This document shows positions 1 through 12,400 of a stretch of DNA of 64,000 nucleotides, one piece after another. Each line of letters begins with the position of its first letter. Position 1 is the first letter of the stretch. The position numbers were made by a program, and so were the translations under genes. The notes below the pieces were generated by a model. The model was not told where the DNA came from, did not search any database, and worked only from the letters and a program-made list of their open reading frames with translations. Source of the stretch: Ottelia alismoides (lineage: Eukaryota; Streptophyta; Magnoliopsida; Alismatales; Hydrocharitaceae); the NCBI GenBank assembly GCA_037367405.1, contig JAZKJV010008273.1, forward strand, positions 62,001 through 126,000, given 5' to 3'.

Positions 1-480
1 TGTAGATATTGATGATCTGGATGTAGAATCGCCAAGTCTGTTGGCGAAAGAAAAACTCAAGCGGTGAAGAAGCCAACAAAAGGGCTCTTCCGTCTCGCCC
101 CCTAATTGGAAGGACGGTCCAATAGAGGGATAGGTCTACTCCCAAACTACGCCACTGAGACGGGTGAGAGGGACTTCCCGGAAAAGTCGCTCTAGAAAAA
201 CAGCCCGACCGGTAACGGGCAACCGAGCTCGTACGAGAAACTGAAAACCAAGGATCCCCCGCCTGGGTATCCTAAAACAACAGGTCAGCGGAACTGGTCT
301 AAAGTCTGGATCCCAACGAGGCGTAAAAACACTGCGAGCTCGCGTAAAAACCGAAAAGGGATTGGGATCCTAGACCTGCGCACTTGGCGGCCGCTGCCTA
401 GATTGGGCTTCCTATCTCCCGCCCAGGTGAGGGTCACCGCGCCCTCGCACGATCAGGTGCAAAGGTCACCATGACCGGCA
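1..480. other. GC-rich block of unknown origin
   Basis: This block is clearly richer in G+C than the AT-rich DNA that follows and has many short GGATCC- and GAGCTC-type words. No long open frame and no motif that I recognise runs through it. The composition change near 480 is sharp, which suggests the edge of a decayed repeat. It could be LTR or untranslated retroelement sequence, but nothing visible proves that. Confidence 0.3.
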
Positions 481-2559
481 CAATAATTTGATATCACTGA
501 TGTTCACTAATCCATATGTCTGTGTCTACATTGATTAATAAGCTAAAGATAAACACCTACCAGATGTTCTACTATAGCATGATGCGCGCACCTAATTTTT
601 ATTCCAATCAAAACGCTAGGACCACTATGTACATACCCATTAGATCAGCCAACTCTGGCAACTACTGCTTTGATGATTGTTCCAACCAGAAACTAATCAA
701 GGATGGTTCCTGCATCTCATATATATATATGTATGTATGTATGTATTACGAAATGACTATCACTTAGAAACAAGAGAGAACATCACTTCAACTAGGGGGT
801 AGTGATTCATTGTATATCTATTGAGCCATCAGTAAATGTCTACGGATTAGATTCTCCTTATTACCAGACAACCCTCCTATACTGCAGGTTTTCTTGCTAG
901 CAACTTTTAAAATTTACAAGGTCCTCTAAGGGTATTGGTCACTTCAGTAGCAATCCAGATGCTGGAAGCGGTAGTAAATAATGATTATTCATTCTTCTTT
1001 AAGACTGTATTTATTATATTCCAACATTTTTCCCTTCACAAATTAAAATTTTCCTATACCATATGAGCTCCTGGATTTTACTATATGTATATATAATAGT
1101 AGAAAACTCTTTCTCGATTTTTTTTAGACCTAGGTGTTTTGGTTAACAATCATATTGATATCTTTGTTATCATCAATTTCATTTACTTGTCTATTCCAAC
1201 CTTTCACAATCTCTGTTAACTGTATATATTTAGATGTATTGTCCATAATTCTTATAACTTGTGATCTATAGTTATTATAAATTCAAGAATTATCCCTTTA
1301 ATCTCTCTTCCTTTACAAGGCTCCGAAATTCTCTTGCATATGCCTACTTGGTTCAAACCATACAACCCCACCCTAATATGTATCGTCACTGTCAATTACT
1401 TGATCATTTAACCTTTGTGTTGATACATACCTATTAAATGTGGACAAAACTTATAAATTAATTATAATTTTCATATGTAATATAGTTATTCTTGTATAAA
1501 TCATGACCCAATACTTTACTTAATAACTAGTTATTTAACTTTCTGTTGCATGAATATATATATATATATCCAAAATTTTAACATGTAACCAGTAAATGTT
1601 GACGCGAATTGTAACTTAATCAATGCCAACCACCGAATACTTATGACTATTATCTTTTTATGAAATATAAATAAACAGATTGGCATCAACTTTTGAAGTT
1701 TGACAACTAACCCTGAAAGCATATTAAATCTGTAAGTTTGCCATTTCCTTGAAGTAGTGCAAAAGGAGACATGATAACAATAGAACACTTGCAAGTTCTT
1801 ACTTCTAAACAAAAACCAATTAGATATATTTTCAATAATTATATGAGTGTTGGTCTTTTCTTCTCAGAATTTAGTGCCTTCATATTTGGATCAATTCAAG
1901 GATGTTCTAGGAGCAATATTTGTAAAAATACTACATTTTAAAGCACATGCTGGAATGTATATACATTCTGGAAAAAAAATAGAAACAGGGGCCAAGAATA
2001 GCAATGCACATCCCTGTCATCCCAACAAAACTGTTTAATTGATACATAATTGTTGAATTCCCTTGACCCATGTCTAATGATCTTAAGAGATTTTAGCAAA
2101 CACACTTCTAATATGATGGATGACCAAATCCCAATCATTCAGGCTCCTATTCACATGCATGTAACAGTCACAGCCCAACAAGCTAAAAAAATCAACAATC
2201 ATTCAACATGGATCAAAATGTGGAGTAATTTCATGCATGGCAGCAATAAGGGAAAGGAAATGTACATATAATTAAGGGAAATACACATGCATGGCAGCAA
2301 AGAGATGGGTTAGGGATTGTACCTATTGAAAAAAAAATGGTAGAATCAGATCTTGATGTTGCATGCAAAGCAGGAAATTTGAAGTAGCTGCTCCATTGAA
2401 GTGGTTGAAAGTGAGTGGAGATTGGGCAACAAATGATCTAAATTGCAACCACATCTATCTTTCATGAATTTCTATCCCAAAATTTGTAACAAACCTGAAT
2501 TTAATTGTGTGAAATCTCATGTTTGGCAGCAAAGATTGTGAGGGAATGTACCTAAATTC
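481..2559. other. AT-rich non-coding stretch with a thrice-repeated motif
   Basis: No convincing gene is present; open frames here are short and AT-driven. A GGCAGCAA...GGGAATGTAC-like motif of roughly 35 nt occurs three times in the same orientation (2236-2270, 2290-2328, 2521-2558). A short (AT)n run lies near 1555-1570. The right part may be the downstream end of the gypsy LTR that follows, because chromovirus LTRs can exceed 2 kb, but I could not find its terminal CA or a primer-binding site. Confidence 0.4.
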
Positions 2560-3442
2560 CTTCAAGAAATTGAGATGATCGTGCTTGTAGTGCTGGAATT
2601 TTTTTAGACTGCAGCTCTAGCAGGAGCTCCCAGGAATACTGGAGATGCCTTAGAGAAACAACAACTCCAGAAAGATAAGAGAGTCGTGGCTCTCTCGTTG
2701 GAGAAAGGTGGGGAATTTGGGGGCGAAACAGTGGAGGAAATGGGGAGAGGTGACGTTGGGGAAAGGTTTAAATAGGAAAGAGGGAACTTGATTTGCTTGC
2801 CATGCAGTGGAGAGTGGGCTGTTACGTGGAAATGAGGGAAAAGCCAAGTGGCTGGAAAAGAAAAAGAGAAATACCACAACGGCTGGAACCAAGGTATGCA
2901 TGTGTGCCTGTTACTGTTTTTTTTAAATAATTTATTATTATTATTATTATACAAAATATCTCTTTATTTAGTCTACTTAAAGATCTTCCGTACGCGTACC
3001 TCGGGCTTCCGTTTTCGACGCGAAGTATCTCGATTTGATCATCTTTCAACGACGATCAAAATGAGTATAATATTGATATACTTCCGATCGAGTTTTGAAT
3101 ACCCGAAATTTTCGCATACGGTTTTTTTTTGTTTAAGATTAAATTTTGTGATTTAAAAATATCAAACGACCTCCGATTGACGAACGATCGATCCCGTTGG
3201 TCTTGTATCGTCGAATCGGATTTCATGATGGTCTTGGTTTGTTTCACGGTTTCTGAATTTGCGTCGCGGCTTTTTACGGCACGTATTATGATGCGACCGA
3301 TTTTTGGTCGATTTCGCCCGAACGACTTTTGATTTATAATCAATTGGTCGTTTTAGGTTGTTTAGTATTGACCGACAACGTTTTTGGGTTCATTAGACCC
3401 AAAATCGGACGAGTTCGGGTTTGTTAGAATATGGATGTTACA
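2560..3442 (-). mobile_element. Ty3/gypsy chromovirus-type 3' LTR
   Basis: Read on the minus strand, the sequence begins TGTAACATCC at 3442, shortly after the end of the pol fragment at 3626. Just before it is a GAGGACGAGACTCCC-type stretch. A leader of this kind followed by TGTAACATCC is what I know from Tekay/Del chromovirus 3' ends. A TATA-like box at about 2770 is followed by a pyrimidine-rich leader, as expected of U3/R. The lower boundary is uncertain; 2560 is where recognisable leader sequence fades. Confidence 0.55.
2766..2774 (-). promoter_or_regulatory. TATA-like box of the gypsy LTR
   Basis: The minus strand reads TATTTAAAC, flanked by CC on both sides and followed by a C/T-rich, GC-richer leader. 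It sits about 670 bp inside the LTR, a plausible U3/R boundary. Activity is inferred from position and composition only. Confidence 0.45.
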
Positions 3443-3625
3443 ATTATAAAAACCTCAAAGGGAGTCTCGTCCTCGAGACTCGAGTTAAGGCTATTCGGTG
3501 TATTGTTTAAATTTCATATGTTCATAAAAACCCCAAAGGGTTTTGAACCCATAAAAACCTCAAAGAGAAAACAAGCCATATATTTATAATGTATCTAATT
3601 ACAAAAGCTTGTTTTGATGATTACA

Positions 3626-4048
3626 TCAGAATAGCTGCGGGTATCGTGCCCGCATGTCGGCTTCAGTCTCCCATGTCGCTTCCTTGACGCCGTGTCGGTG
3701 CCACAAAACCTTGACCAATGAAATCTCTTTGTTGCGAAGCTTCTTCACGGCACGGTCAAGTATCTGGACAGGCTTCTCCTCATAAGTCAGATCCGGCTCT
3801 ACATCGAGATTCTCGTAACTGATAATGTGGCGAGGGTCATGGACATACTTCCTCAGATTGGATATGTGGAAAACATCATGAATAGCTGAAAGATGTGGAG
3901 GAAGGGCTACTCGGTATGCCACTTTCCCCACTCTAGCCAGAATCTCAAAAGGTCCAACATATCGCGGCGCCAACTTGCCACGAACACCGAATCTCTGCAC
4001 TCCCTTCATGGGAGATACTCGCAAAAATACCCAATCTCCAACCTATAA
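3626..4048 (-). pseudogene. Ty3/gypsy pol C-terminal fragment (integrase end plus chromodomain)
   Basis: The final 140 or so codons of a gypsy polyprotein are intact. The segment reads VGDWVFLRVSPMKG, then a KLAPRYVGPFEI-type GPY/F region, then DVFHISNLRKY, and a C-terminal chromodomain (VLWHRHGVKEATWETE, residues about 105-120) ending RYPQLF. This order and wording are typical of plant Tekay/Del chromoviruses. The chromodomain would guide integration to chromatin. Upstream pol (protease, RT, RNase H, most of integrase) is missing: homology stops near 4048 and unrelated AT-rich DNA begins, so this is a truncated copy. The family call is firm; the lineage call is from memory of the motif. Confidence 0.85.
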
Positions 4049-5960
4049 TCGATAGGAGTGTCATTAATATGAGATTAATTTGGACATAAATGTTTCCTTT
4101 CTTTTCTCTTATGTACTACATTTTGGGGTATATTGTGTATACTGGCAGACATTGTACATGATGTAAAAATATATGGAAATTAATGAAAAGAAATTTTTGG
4201 TGTCATATTGTCTCTTTTGCTGGTGATTATGTGTTGGAAATGAATGTCATAGTTGCGCGAAAAATTCTCCCTGTTTTTCTGCGACAAGTGCGATCAAATG
4301 TGAATGATATCTTGCGAGTTGCGCGTAAACGGGTACCCGGATCCTAGGGGGCCCACATTGGATCCCTCGTGAAGATGGTGAAGGTGTTGCGAAGGTCTGA
4401 GAAGGTCTGAAGCTTCCAGGCGGTGAGGACTCGTCGGATAGGACAAGCTCGAACGGAGCACCGACAAAATTCCGATGAATCAACCTCTTGCACTAGTTAG
4501 CAGCAGGTACATGGGATTCTACGGAAATGTAAATTAGGACAAAATGGAGGCTCTACGTGAGTTGAGACTGAGCCTTAATGGGTTCTGGATCGTTACGAGA
4601 TCTAGAAGGAAGCGAGGTGGAGGAGGTAACGGAGAAGCGATCAGAGGAGAACGAAGGGGGCACATAAATGGCAATGTAACAGTGAGTGTGAGGGAGTGAT
4701 AAAGTGTCGGTGAAGGTGCGATAATGCGCAAGGAGAATAATGAGAACGGAGAAACAAAATAAGAAAATGGAGATAGAGGGGCTTACATGGAAAAGAAGAT
4801 AGAGGCTGGAGAAGAACCAAGGAGGGCGGAGACATAGGCTTGGGGTGGAGTTGAAGGATTCCAGTCATCGCTTGACAAACCTGCGACTACAAGGCTGAAG
4901 CTCGGGCAGATAAACAGTTGTTGCATGTCTGTGGAGACGTGGATCACATCAGAGTGAATTCTCCTATCTTGACTTGAATGCTCACTCAATCTATATCATA
5001 GATGACGAGGATAAGCTCATAGCTCGCACATATGAAGGTGGATGGGCCAAAAATCGACCGCAGATAAAGTATTTAAAGACGGAGGTCTGAGCTCCAGGCA
5101 AGGGAGGATGTGGTTTCAACCGCTTTGGGTTGACCACTGATGCGGCAAGAAAGAGAGAGAGATAGGTGTCATGTAAAGAGGTAGGGAGTTGGTGCTGCAC
5201 CAACAAGTGGTTGGTTGGGTGTGAGGGTCATTGGAGTAGTGGAGGAAATGGGTAGAGGGAGGGCATTTGGTGAAGTGTGTGTGCAAAGGAGGGTGTGGAC
5301 GGAGGTAGACGAAGCTTGTGGACCGTTGGATCATGCAATCTAATGGCCGAGGACGGGGCGCGAAGTAGCAGCTACAATCAGATGTGATGAAAAAGATCTA
5401 AAGGTCCAGGTGCAAAGCAACCGTGGATGAAGAGTAGCCATCGGATCAAGACTAATTTGACGGCTGAGAGAGTGGGCGGAATTGGACAAAGGACCAGGCC
5501 ATGTGGGGTGCTTAGGGTGTGCCACATGGCCCAACAGAAAAAAAATAAAGAGAGAGAGAGAGAGAAATAAAGAAAAATCAAAAGCAAATAATTACAAGTC
5601 GAATTAGAAAAGTATAAAACACGAAAGTGGCAAATTTCAATGAGATCTACAAATTTCATGTTTAACAAAAAGTCAGAATAGGCCATTAAGTAATTAAAAA
5701 CACTTCTTTTAATTTTTTGTTATTTTTTGTATTTTAAATTTATATTTAATGTCAAAACAAATGTATACAATAAATATCTAATTTTGGAATTTTTGAAAAT
5801 AAGAAAAAAGAAGAAATATAGAAAATGAAATAATGTTAAATATATACAATAATTAGGGTTAGTTATAAACAAGGGTTAGCTTGTTAATAGTTGTACATTT
5901 TATTGAAAAATCTAAGATAGAGGGATAATAAATAAAAAATGATGATAAATCACATATTTA
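4049..5960 (-). mobile_element. LTR-like GC-rich block, possible distant relative of the long-LTR family
   Basis: After about 190 bp of AT-rich DNA comes 1.3 kb of G/A-rich sequence without a credible gene (4240-5540), then a (GA)n run at 5549-5566 and AT-rich DNA. The order resembles the solo LTR at 21473-24296: a GC-rich part, then an AT-rich part holding GAGATCTACAAATTTCATG (about 5641), matched with one mismatch near 23368. A TTTAAATA box on the minus strand near 5070 could be a promoter. No termini or target duplication were found. Open frames on both strands look like composition effects. Confidence 0.3.
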
Positions 5961-5974
5961 TCAAGAGGGCCCTC

Positions 5975-7170
5975 CCATGTCGAACCAGCTAGAGAAAAAC
6001 CTTCATTCTAGTTGTGGCCTTACTATACCGAATAGCTTTGCATTTCGTCTTCACCTCTTCATGCACGACATTATGCACCTCTGCAAAAGCTCTATATGTT
6101 TTTTCACTGTGAATTTGCCATCACTCCAAACAAAATTGTCCCTACCAATATCAGGCCCCTCAAGCTCCGCCAACTCATCGAGTAAAAGACAAAGTTCATC
6201 CATCCTTTGATATGACAGTTGAGATAAGAAGCAAGGTATCCACAACCCGTTCTGCCAACATACATGTACCATAGCATTTCGATCAGCTGCAAGTAGACCT
6301 GGCCAACGGGCTGGGGGCCCGCCCGCCCAGCCCGCTCATGGGCCGGGCTTGGGCTTCGAAATTTAAGCATGGGTCGGCCCGGCCCGGCCCGCAAAAAATA
6401 AAAAATATATAAATATATGTCAGATTATACATATATTATTATGATATGCTTTAAGTTTTCCATTTATGGCACTAGTTTTAAATAAAAATTCAATGAATTA
6501 CATGTCAAGTAACATGTAAACTACGTATATTAGTTATATAAAGTATAGATGGTATTAATAAAATCATTTATATGTATGAAATACCATTAAAAAAATCAAT
6601 GGAAAATGACCAAAATTGGCCATGGAGGCCCACGGGCGGGCTTTGGACAGAGGTTTTTTAACCTCGGCCCGTTCGGCCCGGCCCATGGGCCGGCCTGGCC
6701 CGCAATTTGGCCAGGTCTAGCTGCAAGTGCCAGAATCTCGGGAAAAGGCTCTCTAATAGCATTGTTGCCAGTCTAACTGTCAAGCCAAAATCGGAAGACC
6801 TTGCCATCCCCAAGTACTGGTTGTAATCTCACAAGCATCTCTGGTAAAATCCTACGGATCCCTTGCCACATGGAGGAAGGGTAGCGAATGCAGCAGGGCA
6901 TCAAGGAACCACAAATCCCATAGATCCTCCTCAACAGCTTGCAAACCAGATCTTCAGATTTCCCCAAAGTCTCACCACCCACTTTGCCAAAAGAGCTTTA
7001 TTCATCTCCTCCACTTTCAAAACCCCCAAACCCCGCTCCTCTTCAACGTTGTGATCAAATCCCACGAAATTAAGTGGGCACCTCTCTTCTCATGCTTTCT
7101 ATCTGCCCAAAAGAATCTCCTCATCAAAGACTCCAGCATATCCCTAACTCCGACCGGAAGCAAACAAGTG
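5975..7170 (-). pseudogene. LINE ORF2 fragment (post-RT region), split by a MITE
   Basis: On the minus strand, short frames match the region downstream of RT in the full LINE at 9458-15990: LMRRFFWADRKHEKRG (about 7130), an IRRILPEML...VFRFWLDS block (6773-6900), then LSYQRMDELCLLLDEL and FVWSDGKFTVK (6051-6230). Frames are broken by stops and shifts. Homology ends near 5975, before the zf-RVT end, so the copy is truncated at its 3' side. A 426-bp hAT MITE interrupts it between the RFW and QRMDEL blocks. No function is expected. Confidence 0.75.
6294..6719. mobile_element. Non-autonomous hAT-type MITE with perfect TIRs and 8-bp TSD
   Basis: The ends are TAGACCTGGCCAA at the left and TTGGCCAGGTCTA at the right, a perfect inverted pair. 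Both sides carry GCTGCAAG (6286-6293 and 6720-6727), an 8-bp duplication as hAT transposases make. The subterminal parts are packed with GGCCCGGCCCG-like words; the middle is AT-rich. It has no coding capacity. It splits a LINE ORF2 fragment, so it inserted later than that LINE. Confidence 0.92.
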
Positions 7171-7222
7171 GAGCAGAAAAAATAGGGATCGTTGACAATT
7201 GTAAAAAAAGATTATAAAGTGG

Positions 7223-8347
7223 ATGGGGATTGGGGAGTTGTTGATGCAAAAGAGGGAACATTTGTATTGGACTCCATGTTTGGTTCATTATATTAATTAT
7301 GTTTTGGAGGACATCTTGAAATTGCCTTTGCATGACTCGGTATTTAAGAAGTTAAAGAAGATCGTAAATTTCATCTACAATCATGCATGTATGTTGGCTA
7401 TGATGAGGAAGCATGTAGGTTGAGATTCAGTGGGACCCATCGTCACCCGTTTTTCTATGGTTTTCCTCATCTTACATAGATTACCAATGGTAAAGGACCA
7501 TTTTGAGTCATTTTTCACCTCAAAAAGGTGGAATTTTTGTTCTTATTCATCCAAAGATAAAGTAAAGAGTATACAACATGTTTTAAAGAGCAAATCTTTC
7601 TGTCATGGTGTTGCTTATGTGATCCAAACGACCAAGCCACTAGTGATGATGTCGAGTTGAGAACAATCAATATCATGGGTAGGGAAAAGGGGAAATCGCT
7701 CTAACTTTGCTCAACAATGAAGAGAAGTACAGGTAACTATGGGGCACTATTGATAAGAGATGGGATAAACAACTTCACACACATTTGCATGCAGCTTATT
7801 ACTTCATTAATCCTCAATACCGGTATGATTCAACATTCAATAATGATGATGAGGTAAAATTTGGAAGGTACTCCTACCTACAAAGGATGGTTCTTGATAG
7901 GGAAAGAGGAAAAATTAACTTGCAATCCGATGCATTTGTCAATGCGAAAGGATTGTTTGGTTGGGCAAATGCTATTGACACGCATAAGAAGAAAAGTCAT
8001 GGTATGAAATCTTTTCTTATTGGTATTTTCATCTAGCTTTAGTAATGTTACTCAATTATTGATATTGATGTTATATCATCATGATATTTACACATTACAG
8101 CGTATTGGTGTATTGGTGGCAGGCATTTGGATCTAAGACACCTCTATTGAGGAGGTTTGCCACACGGATTTTGAATTTAACTTGCAGTGCATCTAGATAT
8201 TAATGAAACTGGAGTTCGTTCAATCAAGTAAGTATTTAATTTTTAACTTGGTGGAGATTAGAGAATAATCATATAAAGAAGAAACAAATTGAAGCAAGAG
8301 ATGCTCAACAACTTGGTTTTTGTACGTTTAATTTGAGGTTTAAGTGA
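7223..8347 (+). pseudogene. hAT-superfamily transposase, decayed, three exon blocks
   Basis: The first block (about 7223-8001) reads KREHLYWTPCLVHYINYVLEDI and VTRFSMVFLILHRL, then after frame breaks LHAAYYFINPQYRYDS and VNAKGLFGWANAID, the usual order of plant DUF659/hAT transposases. An intron with GTATGA...TTACAG (8002-8100) leads to a second block with FGSKTPLLRRFATRIL and LTCSASR, the hAT dimerisation tail. A second intron starts GTAAGT at 8228; the last block reads KKKQIEARDAQQLG and stops at 8345. Stop codons at about 7421, 7658 and in the 7670-7780 region kill it. The N-terminal BED zinc finger and catalytic start are absent, so the copy is 5'-truncated. Splice sites and family order support the call. 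Confidence 0.8.
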
Positions 8348-8371
8348 AGGAATGTAAGAAAGAAGACATTT

Positions 8372-9250
8372 CTTTTAATCAAAAAGAGGGAAACACGCCG
8401 AAAGTGTCCGCCACACATTATATTAGAATAATGACAATAATAGGAAAAAGACTACAAAATCCATGTCTCGAGAAGGGACCTAGCTTGATGAATTACACTA
8501 TTCACATAAAATATGTCTCTATAGAAGACCGCAACATTGCGTAGCATCCAAATTACCCAGACCATGGCGATTGGGCATAATAGCTCCATCATGGGTCTGA
8601 ACTGATTCGCCGTCGAAGCAACCCATAAACAATCGTGCAAATCTACAGCCAAATCTATCGAACATAACTGCAGGAGTAGAATAGATGATTCAAATCCCCC
8701 ACTGTGATTCCACACATGGAACAAGAGGTGTCATCCCCTGGCCAGAAGATCGATCTTCTGACCTCGTAAGTATCCGAACAAGCCTGTAGAGCGAAAGGAA
8801 AATCAGGATATTCATCGGGATTCTCAACGCCCAAATCAGACAGCATTGTTTCTCCATATCTTTCGAGGACGAATTATTCTCAGCCACGAAAGCCCAGTAG
8901 GCCTTCTTGATATAGAAATAACCATCACTTCATACCGAGTGATCCCACCCTTCACTCAATCCATGGACCCCCACAATCTCCTCTGCCATATGTATAACCT
9001 CCCTAAAGCGTCAATCAGATAACGGAGAGAAGTACCGCATCAAGTGTCCATCCCCCAGGCCTCCCGGACCTGCAACTCCCAGTACTCTGAAAGAAGACAT
9101 TAGAAGATCCCTTTTGTTTGGAAGATATGGGCTCAGGTGATGAACGGATCTGAGTTCCACCTAAGCACTGGTGAAGTTGGGGATTTTTTATAAGCCCGAT
9201 GTAAACCTTACTCTTGCGGATGAAATACTGGATATTGCGGAACAAGGTGG
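8372..9250 (-). pseudogene. LINE ORF2 3' end fragment with zf-RVT
   Basis: Minus-strand frames give LSD.RFREVIHMAEEI, DGYFYIKKAYWAF, and CSMCGITVGDLNHLFYSC (8670-8720), the C-x2-C..H-x4-C zinc-binding zf-RVT block at the end of plant LINE ORF2. The 3' end near 8375-8390 reads CCCTCTTTTTGATTAAAAG, almost the same as the 3' end of the full LINE near 9458-9476, so both belong to related families. Several frameshifts and stops are present. The part above 9050 is only weakly alignable by eye. Confidence 0.7.
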
Positions 9251-9457
9251 AGAATGACCAACGTATTCAGTCGGAAACTCGGAGGTGTCATTGAATTAAA
9301 AATATTCGAAATTCAGGAGAATATTCAGAATTATCCGATTACATGTTTTTAATTATTTGAAATACAAAATTATGACATATATATTCTTATTTATTTATAT
9401 GTATATGGTCATAAATAAATAAGAATCCAAGATAAAAGTATCAATTAACACATAACA
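9251..9457. other. Short AT-rich spacer
   Basis: This is AT-rich DNA between two LINE 3' ends with no gene. The right edge holds GTTAATTGATACT on the minus strand just after the LINE tail; no convincing target-site duplicate was found at the LINE 5' side. Confidence 0.5.
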
Positions 9458-9499
9458 TTTTTTATTAAAAAGAGGGTGCACTCCCGAGACGGGAGTCAC

Positions 9500-12400
9500 C
9501 TCAACCAGAAATATATTAAAATTAAAACATCACCCTTACAAAGAAGACCAGAAGTTATAAAGTACATTACAATGTGAGACAACATTCTCGGAGTAGAACC
9601 ACTGGCTCTTGAAAACGAGCTCATTTCTCCCAGCCCATATGGACCACAGCACAGCAAATGACTTGGAGCAGTCGTCCGTCGAACCCAGCCCCACCGCACG
9701 TAGCGACCTCCAAAAAGCCTCCAACCCTGCCACCTCCACCCAAGCAATCCATGCTTCCCTCCACACTCGCCGAAGTCTCGCACCAAAAAAAGAGGTGATC
9801 TGCATCCTCGACCGAACCCTCGCACTTGTCACATCTCGTGTCCTCTAAGCCAAACAACATCCGCCTCCTCGCCTTATCACATAAGCGATTTTGCCTCAGA
9901 CACTGGAGAAAGATCTTCACCTTGAGAGGGATCCTGGCTGCCCATATACTCTTCATGTCCTGATAGAAGTCCACATCCCGCTCATGTTCCACCGCAGGCA
10001 CTCTCGTCCATCATACGCCTTCTTAACAGAGAAACTTCCGTCCACCCACACGAAGTGATCCTCCTCCACCGATTGCTCCACCAGCGGTGGCACCTCTGCG
10101 AGCATCCTCAAGAACTCCTCCATGCGTTGATCCGAGAGATCCGAGATGAACAGAGGCGCCCAAGACCCCTCAACCACAACTTGGGCAAGAGTGGCCTCCC
10201 TCGATCCCGCCAGAGCCAGGAGTCTAGGGAATCTCCTCTCTAGGGCACCCTCCCCAGTCCAGTCATCCCTCCAAAATCTGAACCTCTGACCATTCCCAAC
10301 CTTTAGAAGCAACCGAGAAGAAATAGACGGCAAAACAGAGCGGATTCCGGCCCAGAGTGGCAACTCGAATCTCTTCCTGCTAGAAACAAGCTCACCATTG
10401 ACCCCATATATGGTTATCAGCAATATGGCAGCCAAGGAGGTAGAAGGGCCCCAGATCTGAATCACCCACTTGGCATGCAATGCCTTGTTCATGATCTCAA
10501 CATCATAAACACCAAGATCACCATCACTACGCCCCTTGGTAATCTCATCCCATCCCACCATGTGCAGCCCGGATCTTTGTTGCCTACCATCCGACCAGAA
10601 AAAAGTCTTCATCAGCGTTTCCACCTTCTTCTTGACCCCCACCGGCAGCAACCGCGTCGAATAGAAGAAGATCGGAATGGCCGAGAGCACATGCTTAAGG
10701 AGAGTCAACTTCCCACCTCTAGATAACGTTACCCCTTCCTGCCAGCCAGTCTCTCCTCCATTCTCACAATCAGGAAATCCCAATCAGACTTCTTTAGCTT
10801 ACCATCCATCAGAGGCAATCCAAGATAGGAGATAGGGAGATCCCCCAGAGGGCAGCCCACTAGATTCGCGAGCCTACTACGTTCGCCAGCATCCAGTCCA
10901 AAACCCACGACCACGGATTTAAGCTTGTTAATCTCAAGAACAGAGAGACTGCCAAAAATATCTACAAGAAGCGTTGCATTTTGATTCTGCTCATTCGACC
11001 CTCCCAGGAACAAAATCGTATCATCTGCATACTTCAGCAAGGGGATAGAGATGTGCCCCAACCGAAATCCCTCACACCAACCGCACTCCATCGCCCGTCT
11101 AAAAAGAACCGCCAAACAGTCGGCTACCAATACGAAAAGCATGGGGGCTAGCAGGCAGCCCTGCCGCACTCCACGCTGAGGCTGCACCAGACCCCCTTCG
11201 GGCTTGCCATTCACCAAATATGAGAAGGATGAAGTGGTGACACACCTCTTCGTCCACTGAACCCAAGTCTCAAGGAATCCCCTTCGTCACAATGATGTCC
11301 ACAGGAATCTCCAATCAACGCAGTCATAGGCCTTCGTGTAGTCAATCTTCCAGAGCGGCCTTCTTCTTCGAACTCTTCCACTCGAGGCATATTTCTGACG
11401 CCATAAACAAACCATCCGCCATTTGTTGTCCTGGATGAAAGCGGACCGCCCCTGAAGCACCACTGAATCCATAGCTAGCTTGAGTATGTTTGCAAGGACC
11501 TTCGCCACCACTAGGTAAATTGCGTTAGAGATCGCAATAGGTCTGAAATCGTCCACCCTCACTGGATTCTCCTTCTTAGGCACGCCCTGTTCATTTTTTC
11601 GAAGCCCCTGTTGCCATCCCTGAACTCGTCCAGCACCTCCAGAAGATCTGCCTTCAATAGGTCCCAAAACTCCTTGTAGAACAAAACAGCGAAGCCATCG
11701 GGCCCGGGAGCCCCATCTGCATTCAGACCCCATATAGCTCTTTTCACCTCCGCCTCAGAGAAGGCAGCCAGCATCCCTTCCACATGCCCTTCCGAGAGTG
11801 ACTCCGCCCCCACACCATCCATCCCCACCCCTCCCCTCACCTCCTAGGAGAAGACTCCATAAAGTGTCCTCTCAAAGCGGCGCCAATCTGCTCCTCGCAC
11901 GAAAACCTCTCGCCCCCGATCTCAATCTCATGCAAGAAATTTCTTCGCCTCCTGTCGGAAGCCATGGAATGAAAGAACCTTGAGTTGGCATCTCCTTCCT
12001 TGAGCCACTTCTGCCTCGACCTTTGCCTCCATTCCACCTCTTCCTTCCTGTCTTCCAACATCAGCTCCTCAAGCAAACCCAACCTCTCTGCCACCTCATC
12101 TTGAGACAAACCTCTTTCATCGTCCAGGGCATCCAGCCTCGTCGCCCCCACCCGTGCTTCCCCTCTCCTTTCCTTGCGTCGAGACCAGACGTCTCTCCCA
12201 AATACAGTAAGATAGGACATGAGGTATCTCAACTTCGTTGCGAATCTCGAGATCGTCGAAACCTCCGAGCCCCCGTTCCTCCACGCCTCCACCACCATCT
12301 CTCTGAATCCGTCCTCGAAAATCCAGCTCCGCTCGAAGCGAAAACGAAACCTGCAAACTCTTTCCTCTCCAACCGACCAAAGAATAGGAGTGTGGTCAAA

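Noticed and set aside
2340..2375. AGATCTTGATGTTGCATG resembling miR172
   Set aside because: It lacks the exact miRNA sequence, and no complementary arm was found nearby to make a precursor hairpin.
2604..2954. 116-codon minus-strand frame rich in Ser, Pro and Phe
   Set aside because: It crosses a TATA box and a pyrimidine-rich LTR leader; low-complexity residues reflect CT-rich sequence, not a protein.
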